Of a DNA stretch of 64,000 bases, positions 54,701 to 62,589 are shown in pieces. The DNA is from Tundrisphaera sp051175315 (GTDB lineage: Bacteria; Planctomycetota; Planctomycetia; Isosphaerales; Isosphaeraceae). The stretch is from NCBI RefSeq assembly GCF_051175315.1, contig NZ_CP195100.1, positions 3,472,001-3,536,000 on the forward strand. Reading direction: 5' to 3'. Below the pieces are notes generated by a model. It was not told the origin of the DNA and made no database searches. It was given only the letters and a program-made list of their open reading frames with translations. Made by a program: the position numbers and the translations under genes. Within the stretch, counting starts at the first letter, position 1, and each line of letters begins with the position of its first letter.

Positions 54701-56134
54701 TCAGGGGGCCTTGGCCGGCCGGACCTCGACCTTGGACGCCCCGAAGGCAGCGGTAAGGAGTGCGTCGGTCCGGGTCGGTTCGAATCCCTCGACGACCGCC
54801 ACATCGAGGCCTCGCCGCTCGACCGCGTAGACCACCCCAGAGTGGGGGCGGCGGAGCGAGTCCGGGAAGGCGTCGGGAGAAGCCACCCCGTCGCCCATTT
54901 TGGTCGTCTGGAACCGGGCGTACTGGCGGGCGAAGTCGCGGGCATCCTCCTCGGTGTCCCAGGTCGTCAGCCAGACGACGCCGAGCTTGTTCTCGGGGCC
55001 TTCGAACACCGCGAAGCGGTCGCCATCCCATCCGGCGGCGATCGGCTTGCCGCCGTGGCGCCGGAGCAAGACGCCCAGCTGCATCTCGCCCACCACGTTG
55101 CGGCCGACCTCGGCCCATCCTTCGCCCGGGTCAAGCCGGCCGAGGTCGATGGAGGTCGGGTAATCGGGCCGGGCCCGATACTTCTCGGGGTGGAGGATCT
55201 GTTCGGTCGACTGGGGCGGGCTGGAGTACGCCTCGTCGACCGATCGCCAGCCGCCATCGTTGGCCAGTTTGGCGCAGAAGACCATCCCCCGCAGGTAGGG
55301 GAACAGCAGCGATTCGGAGAGGATCGGCGGTGCGTCGCGGAGGCCGGCCCCGCCCGCCATCGGCAGGAGCGGCATCAGCAGCGAGAACACCCGGTCGAGG
55401 TCGGCGGCCGGAATCGCCGTGACCAGCGTGCCGTCCCAGTCATTCATCTGGGCCCCGATCATGGCCAGCGTCGCCTCCCCCTCGATCAGGGCGGAGAGGG
55501 CCAGTGATCGGTCGTCGTCGCTCTTGGCGTCGGCGTGGAGCTTGTCGAGGTCGTAGTGCTGATCGGCGAGCGCGTGGGTCAGCTCGTGGGCGATCACGGT
55601 CTTGTTCTCGTCCTTGTCGAACCCCTGCTTCTTCAGGCCGAGCAGGCTCTCCAGGAAGGTTGCCTTCTTCGGCTCGGCGACGGCCGGCTCCCCGATCAGG
55701 TGCATGGTCTTGGTCTTGGGGTCGTAGAACGCCGCGATCTCCTCCGAGTAGACCCGGACCATCGTCTCCTTCCAGTTCAGGTCGCGGGGCAGGAACCCAA
55801 GCGCCTTGAGCCCCAGCTCATTCGTCTTGAACTCCCCCGGGGACAGGTCGTTGTCGATCTCCTTGATCAAGAAGGCCCGCAGGTCCTCGCGCGCGGTGAC
55901 GTCGCGCTTGACCTCGGTCCGGAACGGCAGCCGTCGCAGGCCGGGGAGCAACTGCTCGAACCCGAGCTTGTACCGCAGGACGGCCTCGGTCGGCTCGTTC
56001 TTGTTGGCCAGGTCGTCCCCTTCCTTGAGGAGCTTCTTGCCCAGGCCGGCGTCGGCCGGCAGGTCGGCGGCGACGGCATTCGACGCGACCAGCAGGCAGG
56101 GGATGAGGAGGAGGATGGCGGACGGGCGACGCAT
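54701..56134 (-). CDS. Secreted zincin-like metallopeptidase
   Basis: A 477-residue exported protein with a signal peptide ending AVA-AD. The zinc motif HELTHALADQH (HExxH) lies about residue 190, preceded by YSEEIAAFYDPKTKTMHLIG and followed by EGEATLAMIGAQM, whose Glu could be the third ligand. The C-terminal half is beta-rich (GKPIAAGWDGDRFAVFEG). I know this as a common planctomycete hypothetical peptidase; the substrate is unknown. It ends six bases from the convergent small basic gene. Confidence 0.83.
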   Translation of the reverse strand: MRRPSAILLLIPCLLVASNAVAADLPADAGLGKKLLKEGDDLANKNEPTEAVLRYKLGFEQLLPGLRRLPFRTEVKRDVTAREDLRAFLIKEIDNDLSPGEFKTNELGLKALGFLPRDLNWKETMVRVYSEEIAAFYDPKTKTMHLIGEPAVAEPKKATFLESLLGLKKQGFDKDENKTVIAHELTHALADQHYDLDKLHADAKSDDDRSLALSALIEGEATLAMIGAQMNDWDGTLVTAIPAADLDRVFSLLMPLLPMAGGAGLRDAPPILSESLLFPYLRGMVFCAKLANDGGWRSVDEAYSSPPQSTEQILHPEKYRARPDYPTSIDLGRLDPGEGWAEVGRNVVGEMQLGVLLRRHGGKPIAAGWDGDRFAVFEGPENKLGVVWLTTWDTEEDARDFARQYARFQTTKMGDGVASPDAFPDSLRRPHSGVVYAVERRGLDVAVVEGFEPTRTDALLTAAFGASKVEVRPAKAP

Positions 56135-56166
56135 GGTGGAGTCTCGGATGGGTGGGTCGCCGGGTC

Positions 56167-57294
56167 TCACCGACGCCCGGCGGGGGCGGAAGATGGCCCT
56201 GAGGCCCGGGCCGATGAGGGGGACACCGGACGGGGCGGGTAGGCGAGCAGGACGTTCGCGCATCGGCTCAGGATCTGATGATACGATTTCGGGCCGTTGC
56301 GCGACGTGCCGTCCTCCCACTTCCCCTGATGCGAGGTGAGGTCGAGCAGGATGCCGGCCTCGGGCCAGCCGATCGATCGCAGTTCCTTGATCCGGAGCTT
56401 CTGATCGACGCCCGCGGCTCCCAAACTCAGCACCCGCGACGCCTTCGCCTGGGCCCTGGCCACGGGATCGGGCTCGAAACCATAGCGACGGCAGAGGTCG
56501 GCGATCTGGGCGCCGCCATCCTTGCCGAACCTGCGGACCAGCGCCCGGAGGTCGGCGTGGAATCGGGTGCGCTCCTCATCCCGCCGCCGCCTCTCGGCGA
56601 GGAACCGCCGATACCGTTCGAGTTCGGCCTGCCTCGGATCGCGGGGCAGGACGTCCGGGTCGATCGCCTTCGGCAACTCCGCGACTTGCGGGGCGGCCGG
56701 CTGCGGGGCGGCAGGCTCGGCCGCCGGGGGCTTGATCTCGGCCTTCTCCAATGCGTCGAGATCGAAGCCGAACGCGGGGGCGCTCGCCAGGGGGGCGGCC
56801 GGCTCGGGCGTGGCCGGGGCCGCCGGCGCGGGATCGGGCGAGGCTTCGACGACGTCCGCAGGCTTCGGAGGATCCGGTGCGGCGGCCGGCTCGCTCGTGG
56901 CCGGGGCCGTCGGCGCGGGCTGCGGCGGCGCGGGATCCGGCTCGACCACCGGCGGTAATTGATCGGCCGGCAGGGCCACCGGCGAGGGGGGGGCCGGGGC
57001 CGGGGCGATCGGATCGAGGATCGGCCGTTCGGGGAGGATCTGCGGCGGGGGCGTAGCTGCCTCCGCCAACAGGGTTTCCGGCACGGCGTGAACGGGCCGG
57101 ACCTTGATTTCGAAGGCCTTGTAGCCGATGACGGCCACCGCCGCGGCCGTGACCAGCAGCGGAAGCACCAGCATCCAGGGCAGCCCCCGGTCGCGATACT
57201 CGATCACGACATGGGGGCCTGCGATCGGGCCTGGCACCGTGTCGTCGTTCGGGTCGCCGATCTCGATCAGATGGTCGCCGCGATGTTCGGACAT
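56167..57294 (-). CDS. Single-pass membrane protein with Pro/Ala linker
   Basis: A 375-residue protein. One transmembrane helix (MLVLPLLVTAAAVAVIGYKAF) follows a short cytoplasmic N-terminus. About 150 residues of Pro/Ala-rich sequence come next, and a basic helical domain from about residue 230 (ERYRRFLAERRRRDEERTRFH; GAQIADLCRRYGFEPDP) follows. The linker would span the cell wall or periplasm. No function can be assigned. It lies 28 bases downstream of fumC on the same strand. Confidence 0.75.
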   Translation of the reverse strand: MSEHRGDHLIEIGDPNDDTVPGPIAGPHVVIEYRDRGLPWMLVLPLLVTAAAVAVIGYKAFEIKVRPVHAVPETLLAEAATPPPQILPERPILDPIAPAPAPPSPVALPADQLPPVVEPDPAPPQPAPTAPATSEPAAAPDPPKPADVVEASPDPAPAAPATPEPAAPLASAPAFGFDLDALEKAEIKPPAAEPAAPQPAAPQVAELPKAIDPDVLPRDPRQAELERYRRFLAERRRRDEERTRFHADLRALVRRFGKDGGAQIADLCRRYGFEPDPVARAQAKASRVLSLGAAGVDQKLRIKELRSIGWPEAGILLDLTSHQGKWEDGTSRNGPKSYHQILSRCANVLLAYPPRPVSPSSARASGPSSAPAGRR

Positions 57295-57322
57295 GCTCGG
57301 CCCTCCTCGCTCTGGTGCGGAT

Positions 57323-58867
57323 TCAACCCCCGGCGGCCCCGCCCACCCCCGTCCCTCGGACGGTCTGGCCGTGGGGTTCGAGCATCGCGGCGATCTCCTC
57401 GGCGGTGGGCACTCCTAGGCGCATCAGGAGCCCGGGCGGGTCGGCCAGCCCGAGCGCCGGCCCGATCTCCTCGACCGTCTTGCCGGCGACGTCGGACAGG
57501 GCGATCTCGCGGACGTTCTTCCCTTCTTTATAGGCCTTCTTCGCGAGCGAGGCGGCCACGTCGTAGCCGATCCGGGGCGCCAGGGCGGTGCACATCGCCA
57601 GGCTCTGCTCGATCAGCTCGCGGCAGCGCTGCTCGTCGGCCTCGATCCCCAGGACGCCGACGACCGCCTTGCCGGCGAGGTGCTTCTCCGCATCGACGCA
57701 CTTCTCGGCGAGGTGCTTAGCGGCGTTGGAGAGGATCTCGATCGACTGGAGCAGGTTGAAGGCGATGACCGGCATCATCACGTTGAGGTCGAAGTTCGAC
57801 CCGAGGGCGTTGGCCCAGGCGATCGTGGCGTCGTTGCCCACGACCTGCGCCGCGACCATCATGACGGCCTCGGGGATGACCGGGTTGACCTTGCCGGGCA
57901 TGATCGACGAGCCGGGCTGCAACTCGGGGATCTTGATCTCTCCGATGCCGCACCGGGGGCCGGAGGCCAGCCAGCGGATGTTGTTGGCGATATTCGACAG
58001 GCTGATGGCGACGGTCTTCAGGGCCCCCGAGACCTCCACAGCGGCGTCGCGATTGGCCATCGCCTCGAAGCAGTTGGAGGCCGGCCGGAACTCCAGGCCG
58101 GTGTCCTTGCCGAGTTCGGCGGCCATACGCTGGGGGAACTCGGCGTGGGTGTTGATGCCCGTGCCCACGGCCGTCCCGCCGATCACCAACTCGCACAGGG
58201 CGTCGCTGGCCTGGGTCAGGCGGCGGACGCCGTGCTCGATCTGGGAGGCGTAGCCGGAGAACTCCTGGCCGAGGCGGATCGGCACGGCGTCCTGGAGGTG
58301 GGTCCGGCCGATCTTGACCACGTTATCGAAGGCGACGGCCTTGGCGGCCAGGGCTTCCTGGAGGGCGGTCAGGGTCGGGATCAGCCGCTTGCGGACCCCT
58401 TCCAGGGTCGCGACGTGAATCGCGGTGGGGATCACGTCGTTGGACGACTGCCCCATGTTCACGGCATCATTGGGGTGGACCGGGGTCTTGCCGCCCCGGG
58501 CGCCGGTGAGGCGCTCGTTGGCGACGCCGGCGATCACCTCATTGGTGTTCATGTTGGTCGACGTGCCGCTGCCGGTCTGGAAGACGTCGACCACGAACTG
58601 GTCGTCGTGCCGGCCGTCGGCCACGGCCTGCGCCGCCTGGACGATCGGGGCGCCCAGGTCGGGATTGAGCAGCCCCAGGTCCATGTTGACCTGGGCGGCG
58701 GCCTTCTTGATCAGGCCCATCGCCCGGATGAACGGGCGGGGCATCCGCAGCGGGCTGATCTCGAAGTTCAGCTCGGCCCGGCGGGTCTGGGCCCCGTAAT
58801 AGGCGTCGACCGGGACTTCCAGGGCCCCCATCGAATCTTTCTCGGTGCGGAACGGCGAGGTGGCCAA
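57323..58867 (-). CDS. fumC: Fumarate hydratase class II
   Basis: Reversible hydration of fumarate to malate in the TCA cycle. The 514-residue homotetrameric enzyme has TGSGTSTNMNTNEV, HPNDAVNMGQSSND, GRTHLQDAVP and the signature GSSIMPGKVNP with the catalytic Ser loop. It is about 45 residues longer than E. coli FumC owing to a C-terminal extension. The start is TTG 58867, with GGGAG nine bases upstream, giving MATSPFRTEKDSMG as in other family members. Confidence 0.95.
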   Translation of the reverse strand: MATSPFRTEKDSMGALEVPVDAYYGAQTRRAELNFEISPLRMPRPFIRAMGLIKKAAAQVNMDLGLLNPDLGAPIVQAAQAVADGRHDDQFVVDVFQTGSGTSTNMNTNEVIAGVANERLTGARGGKTPVHPNDAVNMGQSSNDVIPTAIHVATLEGVRKRLIPTLTALQEALAAKAVAFDNVVKIGRTHLQDAVPIRLGQEFSGYASQIEHGVRRLTQASDALCELVIGGTAVGTGINTHAEFPQRMAAELGKDTGLEFRPASNCFEAMANRDAAVEVSGALKTVAISLSNIANNIRWLASGPRCGIGEIKIPELQPGSSIMPGKVNPVIPEAVMMVAAQVVGNDATIAWANALGSNFDLNVMMPVIAFNLLQSIEILSNAAKHLAEKCVDAEKHLAGKAVVGVLGIEADEQRCRELIEQSLAMCTALAPRIGYDVAASLAKKAYKEGKNVREIALSDVAGKTVEEIGPALGLADPPGLLMRLGVPTAEEIAAMLEPHGQTVRGTGVGGAAGG

Positions 58868-58995
58868 GCTCGGGAACTCCCAACGGGCGGAACGGGTGGA
58901 TCATGGCCGGCTCGACGCCCCGGCCGTCCGGTTTGCGTGGGCCATGATAACAAATTCCAGCCCGCCGGGCACGACACCCCATCCGCCGGAGGGAT

Positions 58996-59028
58996 GCCCC
59001 CGGATGCGCCTTCGCAACATCCGGGGGC
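58996..59028 (-). terminator. Terminator hairpin of the cyclophilin gene
   Basis: A perfect 11-base stem: GCCCCCGGATG (58996-59006) and CATCCGGGGGC (59018-59028) with an 11-base loop, just after the cyclophilin stop. Confidence 0.55.
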
Positions 59029-59034
59029 CTCGAT

Positions 59035-60447
59035 TCAGACGCGGACGGCCTTCGGCCGGACCGTGATCAGCCGCCCCGTGTCGACCGTCGTGGTCGCGCC
59101 GTCGGGGTCGGTCACGGAGGCGAGGAGGCGGTACGTCCCGGCGGGGACGGCCGCCTTGACCCGGTTGGCGACGAGGGTCACCCGGGCCGATTTGCCCTCC
59201 TTGAGCCTGACCTTCGCCGCGCCCGAGGCGAGCGTGTAATCCCCGACCGCCCCGGATGCGGCCGGCGACAGGCTCAAGCGCACCCTGGCCCTTTGCGTGA
59301 CGTCCGACGACCGGGCGGTCAGCGTGAGGGTCTGCTGGATCCGGGCCCTCTGGCCGGCCACCACGCTGGCCGGGACCGGGCCCCTCCCCTTGATGTTCAG
59401 GACCGAGGCCGGGATCACGACCGGGGGGATGATGACCGGCGGCGGGATCACCGGCGGCGTGACGACCGGCGGAGGGATCACCACGACCGGGGGAGGGGTC
59501 ACGACCGGCGGGGGAGTCACGACCGGCGGCGTGACGACGGGCGGGTTGCCCCCCGTGACGTTGATCGAGAACGTCTGGGTGACGGATACGCCGTCCGATC
59601 CGTAGCCGGTGACCGTGATCTTCGCGTTGCCGGACGCGACCGGCTTCACACTGAGCGTCCGGCCCTGGACCGTCGCGACCGCCACGCCTGGGGTGTCGCT
59701 CGACGCCAGGTACAGGTCGTTCGCTGTCGTGATCTTGTTGATCACCACCATGTTCGACGGCTGGACGGCCGTCCCCGGCGAGTAGTTCCGCAGCGGGATC
59801 TGATTCAGGGGCGAAGCGAAGGGGGAGGGCGACGGGACGGGCACGCTGGAGATCGCGTCCATGACCGACAGGCCAGCCGACCCGACCACGTTGCCGAAGA
59901 CGGTGAACCCGCCGTTCTGATTGTCGAGGTTGGCGGCGTTGGTGTCCGACTCGTTGAAGAAGAACTGGTTGGTGGCGCTATTCGGGTTGCCGCCCAGCTT
60001 GGCCATGGCGATCGTCCCGCGGACGTTCGAGGCCTTGAACTCGTTTTGGATCGGTGAATCGGACGCGATCGGCGTCTGCGCCGGGTTGGCCGACGCGGTG
60101 AAGCCGCCGGACTGCCAGATGAATCCGGGGACCGAGCGATGCACGACTGTGTTGTCGTAGCTGCCCTTGTTCACGTAATTCTGGAAGTTGGCGACCGTGA
60201 TTGGGGTCGTCTTGGGCGTCAGCAACACCGGGATCGTGCCCAGGGTCGTGTCGAAGATCGCGAAATTCGGCTCGGGGGCCGGATCCTGGAAGTACGACCC
60301 GAGGTCCACCGAGGTGGGGGCCGCGCCGGGGGCGACGGTGACGGCCGGCAGGGGGTTCGTCGCGGCGATGGTCATCAGGGACCGCGATTCGAGATGTTCC
60401 AATGGGGCCAGGCGGCCCTTGCGACGCAAGCGTTCCCGACTCTTCAT
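59035..60447 (-). CDS. Exported cyclophilin-type peptidyl-prolyl isomerase with repeat linker
   Basis: A 470-residue protein. The N-terminus (RLRRKGRLAPLEHLESRSLM) carries the basic, LExR-type segment typical of exported planctomycete proteins instead of a standard signal peptide. A cyclophilin domain (about 45-225) has VVHRSVPGFIWQSGGF, GTIAMAKLGG, NQFFFNES and GFTVFGNVV, keeping the catalytic Arg, Phe and Gln. An Ig-like region precedes a Val-Thr-Pro-Pro repeat and a C-terminal beta domain. It should fold or remodel extracellular proteins. GGAGA precedes the ATG at 60447. Confidence 0.88.
   Translation of the reverse strand: MKSRERLRRKGRLAPLEHLESRSLMTIAATNPLPAVTVAPGAAPTSVDLGSYFQDPAPEPNFAIFDTTLGTIPVLLTPKTTPITVANFQNYVNKGSYDNTVVHRSVPGFIWQSGGFTASANPAQTPIASDSPIQNEFKASNVRGTIAMAKLGGNPNSATNQFFFNESDTNAANLDNQNGGFTVFGNVVGSAGLSVMDAISSVPVPSPSPFASPLNQIPLRNYSPGTAVQPSNMVVINKITTANDLYLASSDTPGVAVATVQGRTLSVKPVASGNAKITVTGYGSDGVSVTQTFSINVTGGNPPVVTPPVVTPPPVVTPPPVVVIPPPVVTPPVIPPPVIIPPVVIPASVLNIKGRGPVPASVVAGQRARIQQTLTLTARSSDVTQRARVRLSLSPAASGAVGDYTLASGAAKVRLKEGKSARVTLVANRVKAAVPAGTYRLLASVTDPDGATTTVDTGRLITVRPKAVRV
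59418..59550 (-). repeat. Tandem Val-Thr-Pro-Pro coding repeat inside the cyclophilin gene
   Basis: Short repeats of the sense GTCGTGACGCCGCC encode runs of PPVVTPP. They form a stiff linker of about 45 residues. Unit length varies from 12 to 24 bases. Confidence 0.75.
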
Positions 60448-60756
60448 CTCGGCTCTCCGGAAGGCGGATCGGCACGGCGGGACCGGCCCCGCGTGCCATC
60501 CTGTGATCAATTCCCGTGGGGACGGTTCGCGATCGGGCGGATCGTCTCAGGGATGAAGAGCCTACGGTGAGGAGAATATCCCGGTTCGCGCGAGCCGGGA
60601 CTTTACCGCCGCCCGGGACTTCGAGACAGGCCAAACCGCCCGGCGGCGTTTCGCCGATCGCACGATCCGGGATCGGGCTTGACGGAGATCCGGGACTTCG
60701 TACCTTCCTCGGAATTGCAATCGAGAATGTCAAACGGCCGACGGGAAGGATCCGCA
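60448..60756. other. Divergent gap between cyclophilin and PEP-CTERM genes
   Basis: 309 bases. A weak rightward promoter match, TTGACG (60679-60684) then TACCTT (60701-60706), is the only signal. There is a GC-rich patch with partial inverted repeats near 60610-60660, and no gene is seen. Confidence 0.4.
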
Positions 60757-61689
60757 ATGGTCATGAATCCGATGCGTGGGAGCCTTGCGATCCTGGCCCT
60801 CGCCCTGTGCGTGCCAACCTCCGCCCGGGCCGGCGCATTGACGGCCTACTCCATCAAGGACCTCGGCCCGGGTGTGGCCCGGCTCTCCGATCCGGTCGGA
60901 GCGGGCGCGACGCTCATCACCCCCGATGGCTCCACTACGTATGCCTTCCCCAGGACCGACCACCGCGTTGCCGACGATCGGGGGAGCAAGGAAATCGGGG
61001 CCTATCAATCGCCCTCCTATTACTCAGGCCTCCCCAAACTCTTCGCCTACCAGCCACCGCCCGGTTCGTACTCGACCGGGGCCTATTCCCCCGAGTTCTA
61101 CTACCACAACTACATCGGGCCGATTTTTCGCAACGCCAACGGCTTCGTCGCCGTGTCCGATATGTCCGGCCTCGCCGGCCATTCCACCGGGGCGGGGAGC
61201 GCGATCGGTTTCTATCGAATGAAAGATGACGGCACCTACGGCAGGCTGGAGACGATGATTCAGGGTCAACCCCTCTCCACACCGGACAACATCTCGACCT
61301 CGGGCGTCATCGCTGCGGTTTTGGATCTCAATAATCGCAATGAAGCTTTGGTCAGGACGGCGAACCCGCGTAACGGTTGGAATGGGTACACCTCGCCGCG
61401 ATATTCCGTGGTCGATCTCGTCACCGGGATCCAGACCGACCTCGCCACCCTCCTGCCCAACAAGCATCAATTCGACGCACTGGCACTCGACGACGAGGGT
61501 CGGATTCTCGTGAAAGGCTGGGCCGAGGACGAGTTGTTGAGGACCACCGAGCTGCATTCCTATCTCCTCTCCCCTTCGGGTGTGGCCTCAGAGCCGATCA
61601 CGACGCCCGAGCCGGCGACTCGGGCCCTGTTCGCCGTCGCCAGCACCTCCGTGCTGATCAGGCGTCGGGCGAAGCACCGGCGCGCGTGA
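60757..61689 (+). CDS. PEP-CTERM sorted exported protein
   Basis: A 310-residue protein with a signal peptide ending ARA-GA and a C-terminal sorting signal made of TPEPA, a short hydrophobic helix and RRRAKHRR. Such proteins are cut and anchored by an exosortase. The body is beta-rich with Tyr/Gly/Ser repeats (AYQSPSYYSGLPKLFAY, NNRNEALVRTANPRNGWNGY), like the HAF-repeat group. GGAAGGA (60743-60749) fits the ATG at 60757. Its last 32 bases overlap the convergent phosphoesterase gene. Confidence 0.85.
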   Translation: MVMNPMRGSLAILALALCVPTSARAGALTAYSIKDLGPGVARLSDPVGAGATLITPDGSTTYAFPRTDHRVADDRGSKEIGAYQSPSYYSGLPKLFAYQPPPGSYSTGAYSPEFYYHNYIGPIFRNANGFVAVSDMSGLAGHSTGAGSAIGFYRMKDDGTYGRLETMIQGQPLSTPDNISTSGVIAAVLDLNNRNEALVRTANPRNGWNGYTSPRYSVVDLVTGIQTDLATLLPNKHQFDALALDDEGRILVKGWAEDELLRTTELHSYLLSPSGVASEPITTPEPATRALFAVASTSVLIRRRAKHRRA

Positions 61690-62530
61690 AGCCCTGGAAT
61701 GAGGCACCCGAGGGCCTCAACTCCGGATCTTCGATCCGTTTCCTGGGCGGGCCCGGCTCCTCTTCGTCCGCATCCTCCCGTCCGGCGGGCAGGGGCACGC
61801 CGGCCGGGGGCCAGGTGCGGAGCAAAACCTCGCCATCCTTAACCGAGACGAACGGGCAGGGGGACGACTCGATCCAGGTCCCGCTGTTGACGTAGAGGAT
61901 GCCGTCTTTCTCGGCCACCAGGGGGCTATGGGTGTGGCCGCAGGTCACGGCCTGGCAGCCCAGGCTCCGGGCGTACTCGATCGCACCGTCCTGGACCTGG
62001 GGGCCGTTGCGCTGCCACTTCTTGGTGGTCCGGCGGATCCAGCGGGCGGCGCGGTGGGGGAACCAGCGCTGGATCCAGTAGAACAGCCCGCAGGCGATCT
62101 CGGTGAGCCACGGATTGTGGGTGATGATCCGGTCGAACTGGTCGCCGTGGAGGATCAGGAGGCGGATCCGCCCATCCTCATAGATCCTCTCGTCGAGGAT
62201 GTTGACCCCGACGATGTGGCCGATGATGTCGGCCGGGCCGTCGTGATTGCCGCGGATCCATGTCAGTCGGAAGTCGGGCCGGTCGGAGTTCTTGCGGATG
62301 ATCTTGAGGCAGGCGAAGTGCCGCTTCTTGAGCCGCTTGAAGTTGAGGTCGTCGAAGATGTCGCCGTTGATGACCAGCTCGCGGGAGTTGGCGACGGCCC
62401 AGTTGAGGAAGCATTCGAGCAGACGGCCCTGGACCATCTCGCTGCCCAGGTGGATGTCGCTGATGATCAGGCAGTCGTAGGGGGACGGCGGGGCGATCTC
62501 GGCGGGCGTGGAGGCGAAGGTGGCGGCCAT
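61658..62530 (-). CDS. Calcineurin-like metallophosphoesterase (LpxH-like)
   Basis: A 290-residue two-metal phosphoesterase with all five blocks: SDIHLGS, NGDIFDD, RGNHDGPAD, LLILHGDQFD and CGHTHSPL. The layout and the RTTKKWQRNG helix resemble UDP-2,3-diacylglucosamine hydrolase (LpxH) relatives of planctomycetes. The substrate is not certain. It lies 59 bases downstream of the helicase gene on the same strand. The C-terminal tail is acidic and Pro-rich and runs into the PEP-CTERM gene. Confidence 0.87.
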   Translation of the reverse strand: MAATFASTPAEIAPPSPYDCLIISDIHLGSEMVQGRLLECFLNWAVANSRELVINGDIFDDLNFKRLKKRHFACLKIIRKNSDRPDFRLTWIRGNHDGPADIIGHIVGVNILDERIYEDGRIRLLILHGDQFDRIITHNPWLTEIACGLFYWIQRWFPHRAARWIRRTTKKWQRNGPQVQDGAIEYARSLGCQAVTCGHTHSPLVAEKDGILYVNSGTWIESSPCPFVSVKDGEVLLRTWPPAGVPLPAGREDADEEEPGPPRKRIEDPELRPSGASFQGFTRAGASPDA

Positions 62531-62589
62531 GCTCGGGTCTCGAAGGGGACGAGGCTCGATCCTTGGGACGGACAGTCGACCACGATCGG

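Noticed and set aside
54777..54788. GGTTCGAATCCC, the sequence of a tRNA T-loop
   Set aside because: It lies inside the zincin-like gene on the opposite strand and no acceptor, D-arm or anticodon stems can be built around it.
59418..59550. Short regular repeats that could suggest a CRISPR array
   Set aside because: They are in-frame codons of a Val-Thr-Pro-Pro linker, with variable unit length and no unique spacers.
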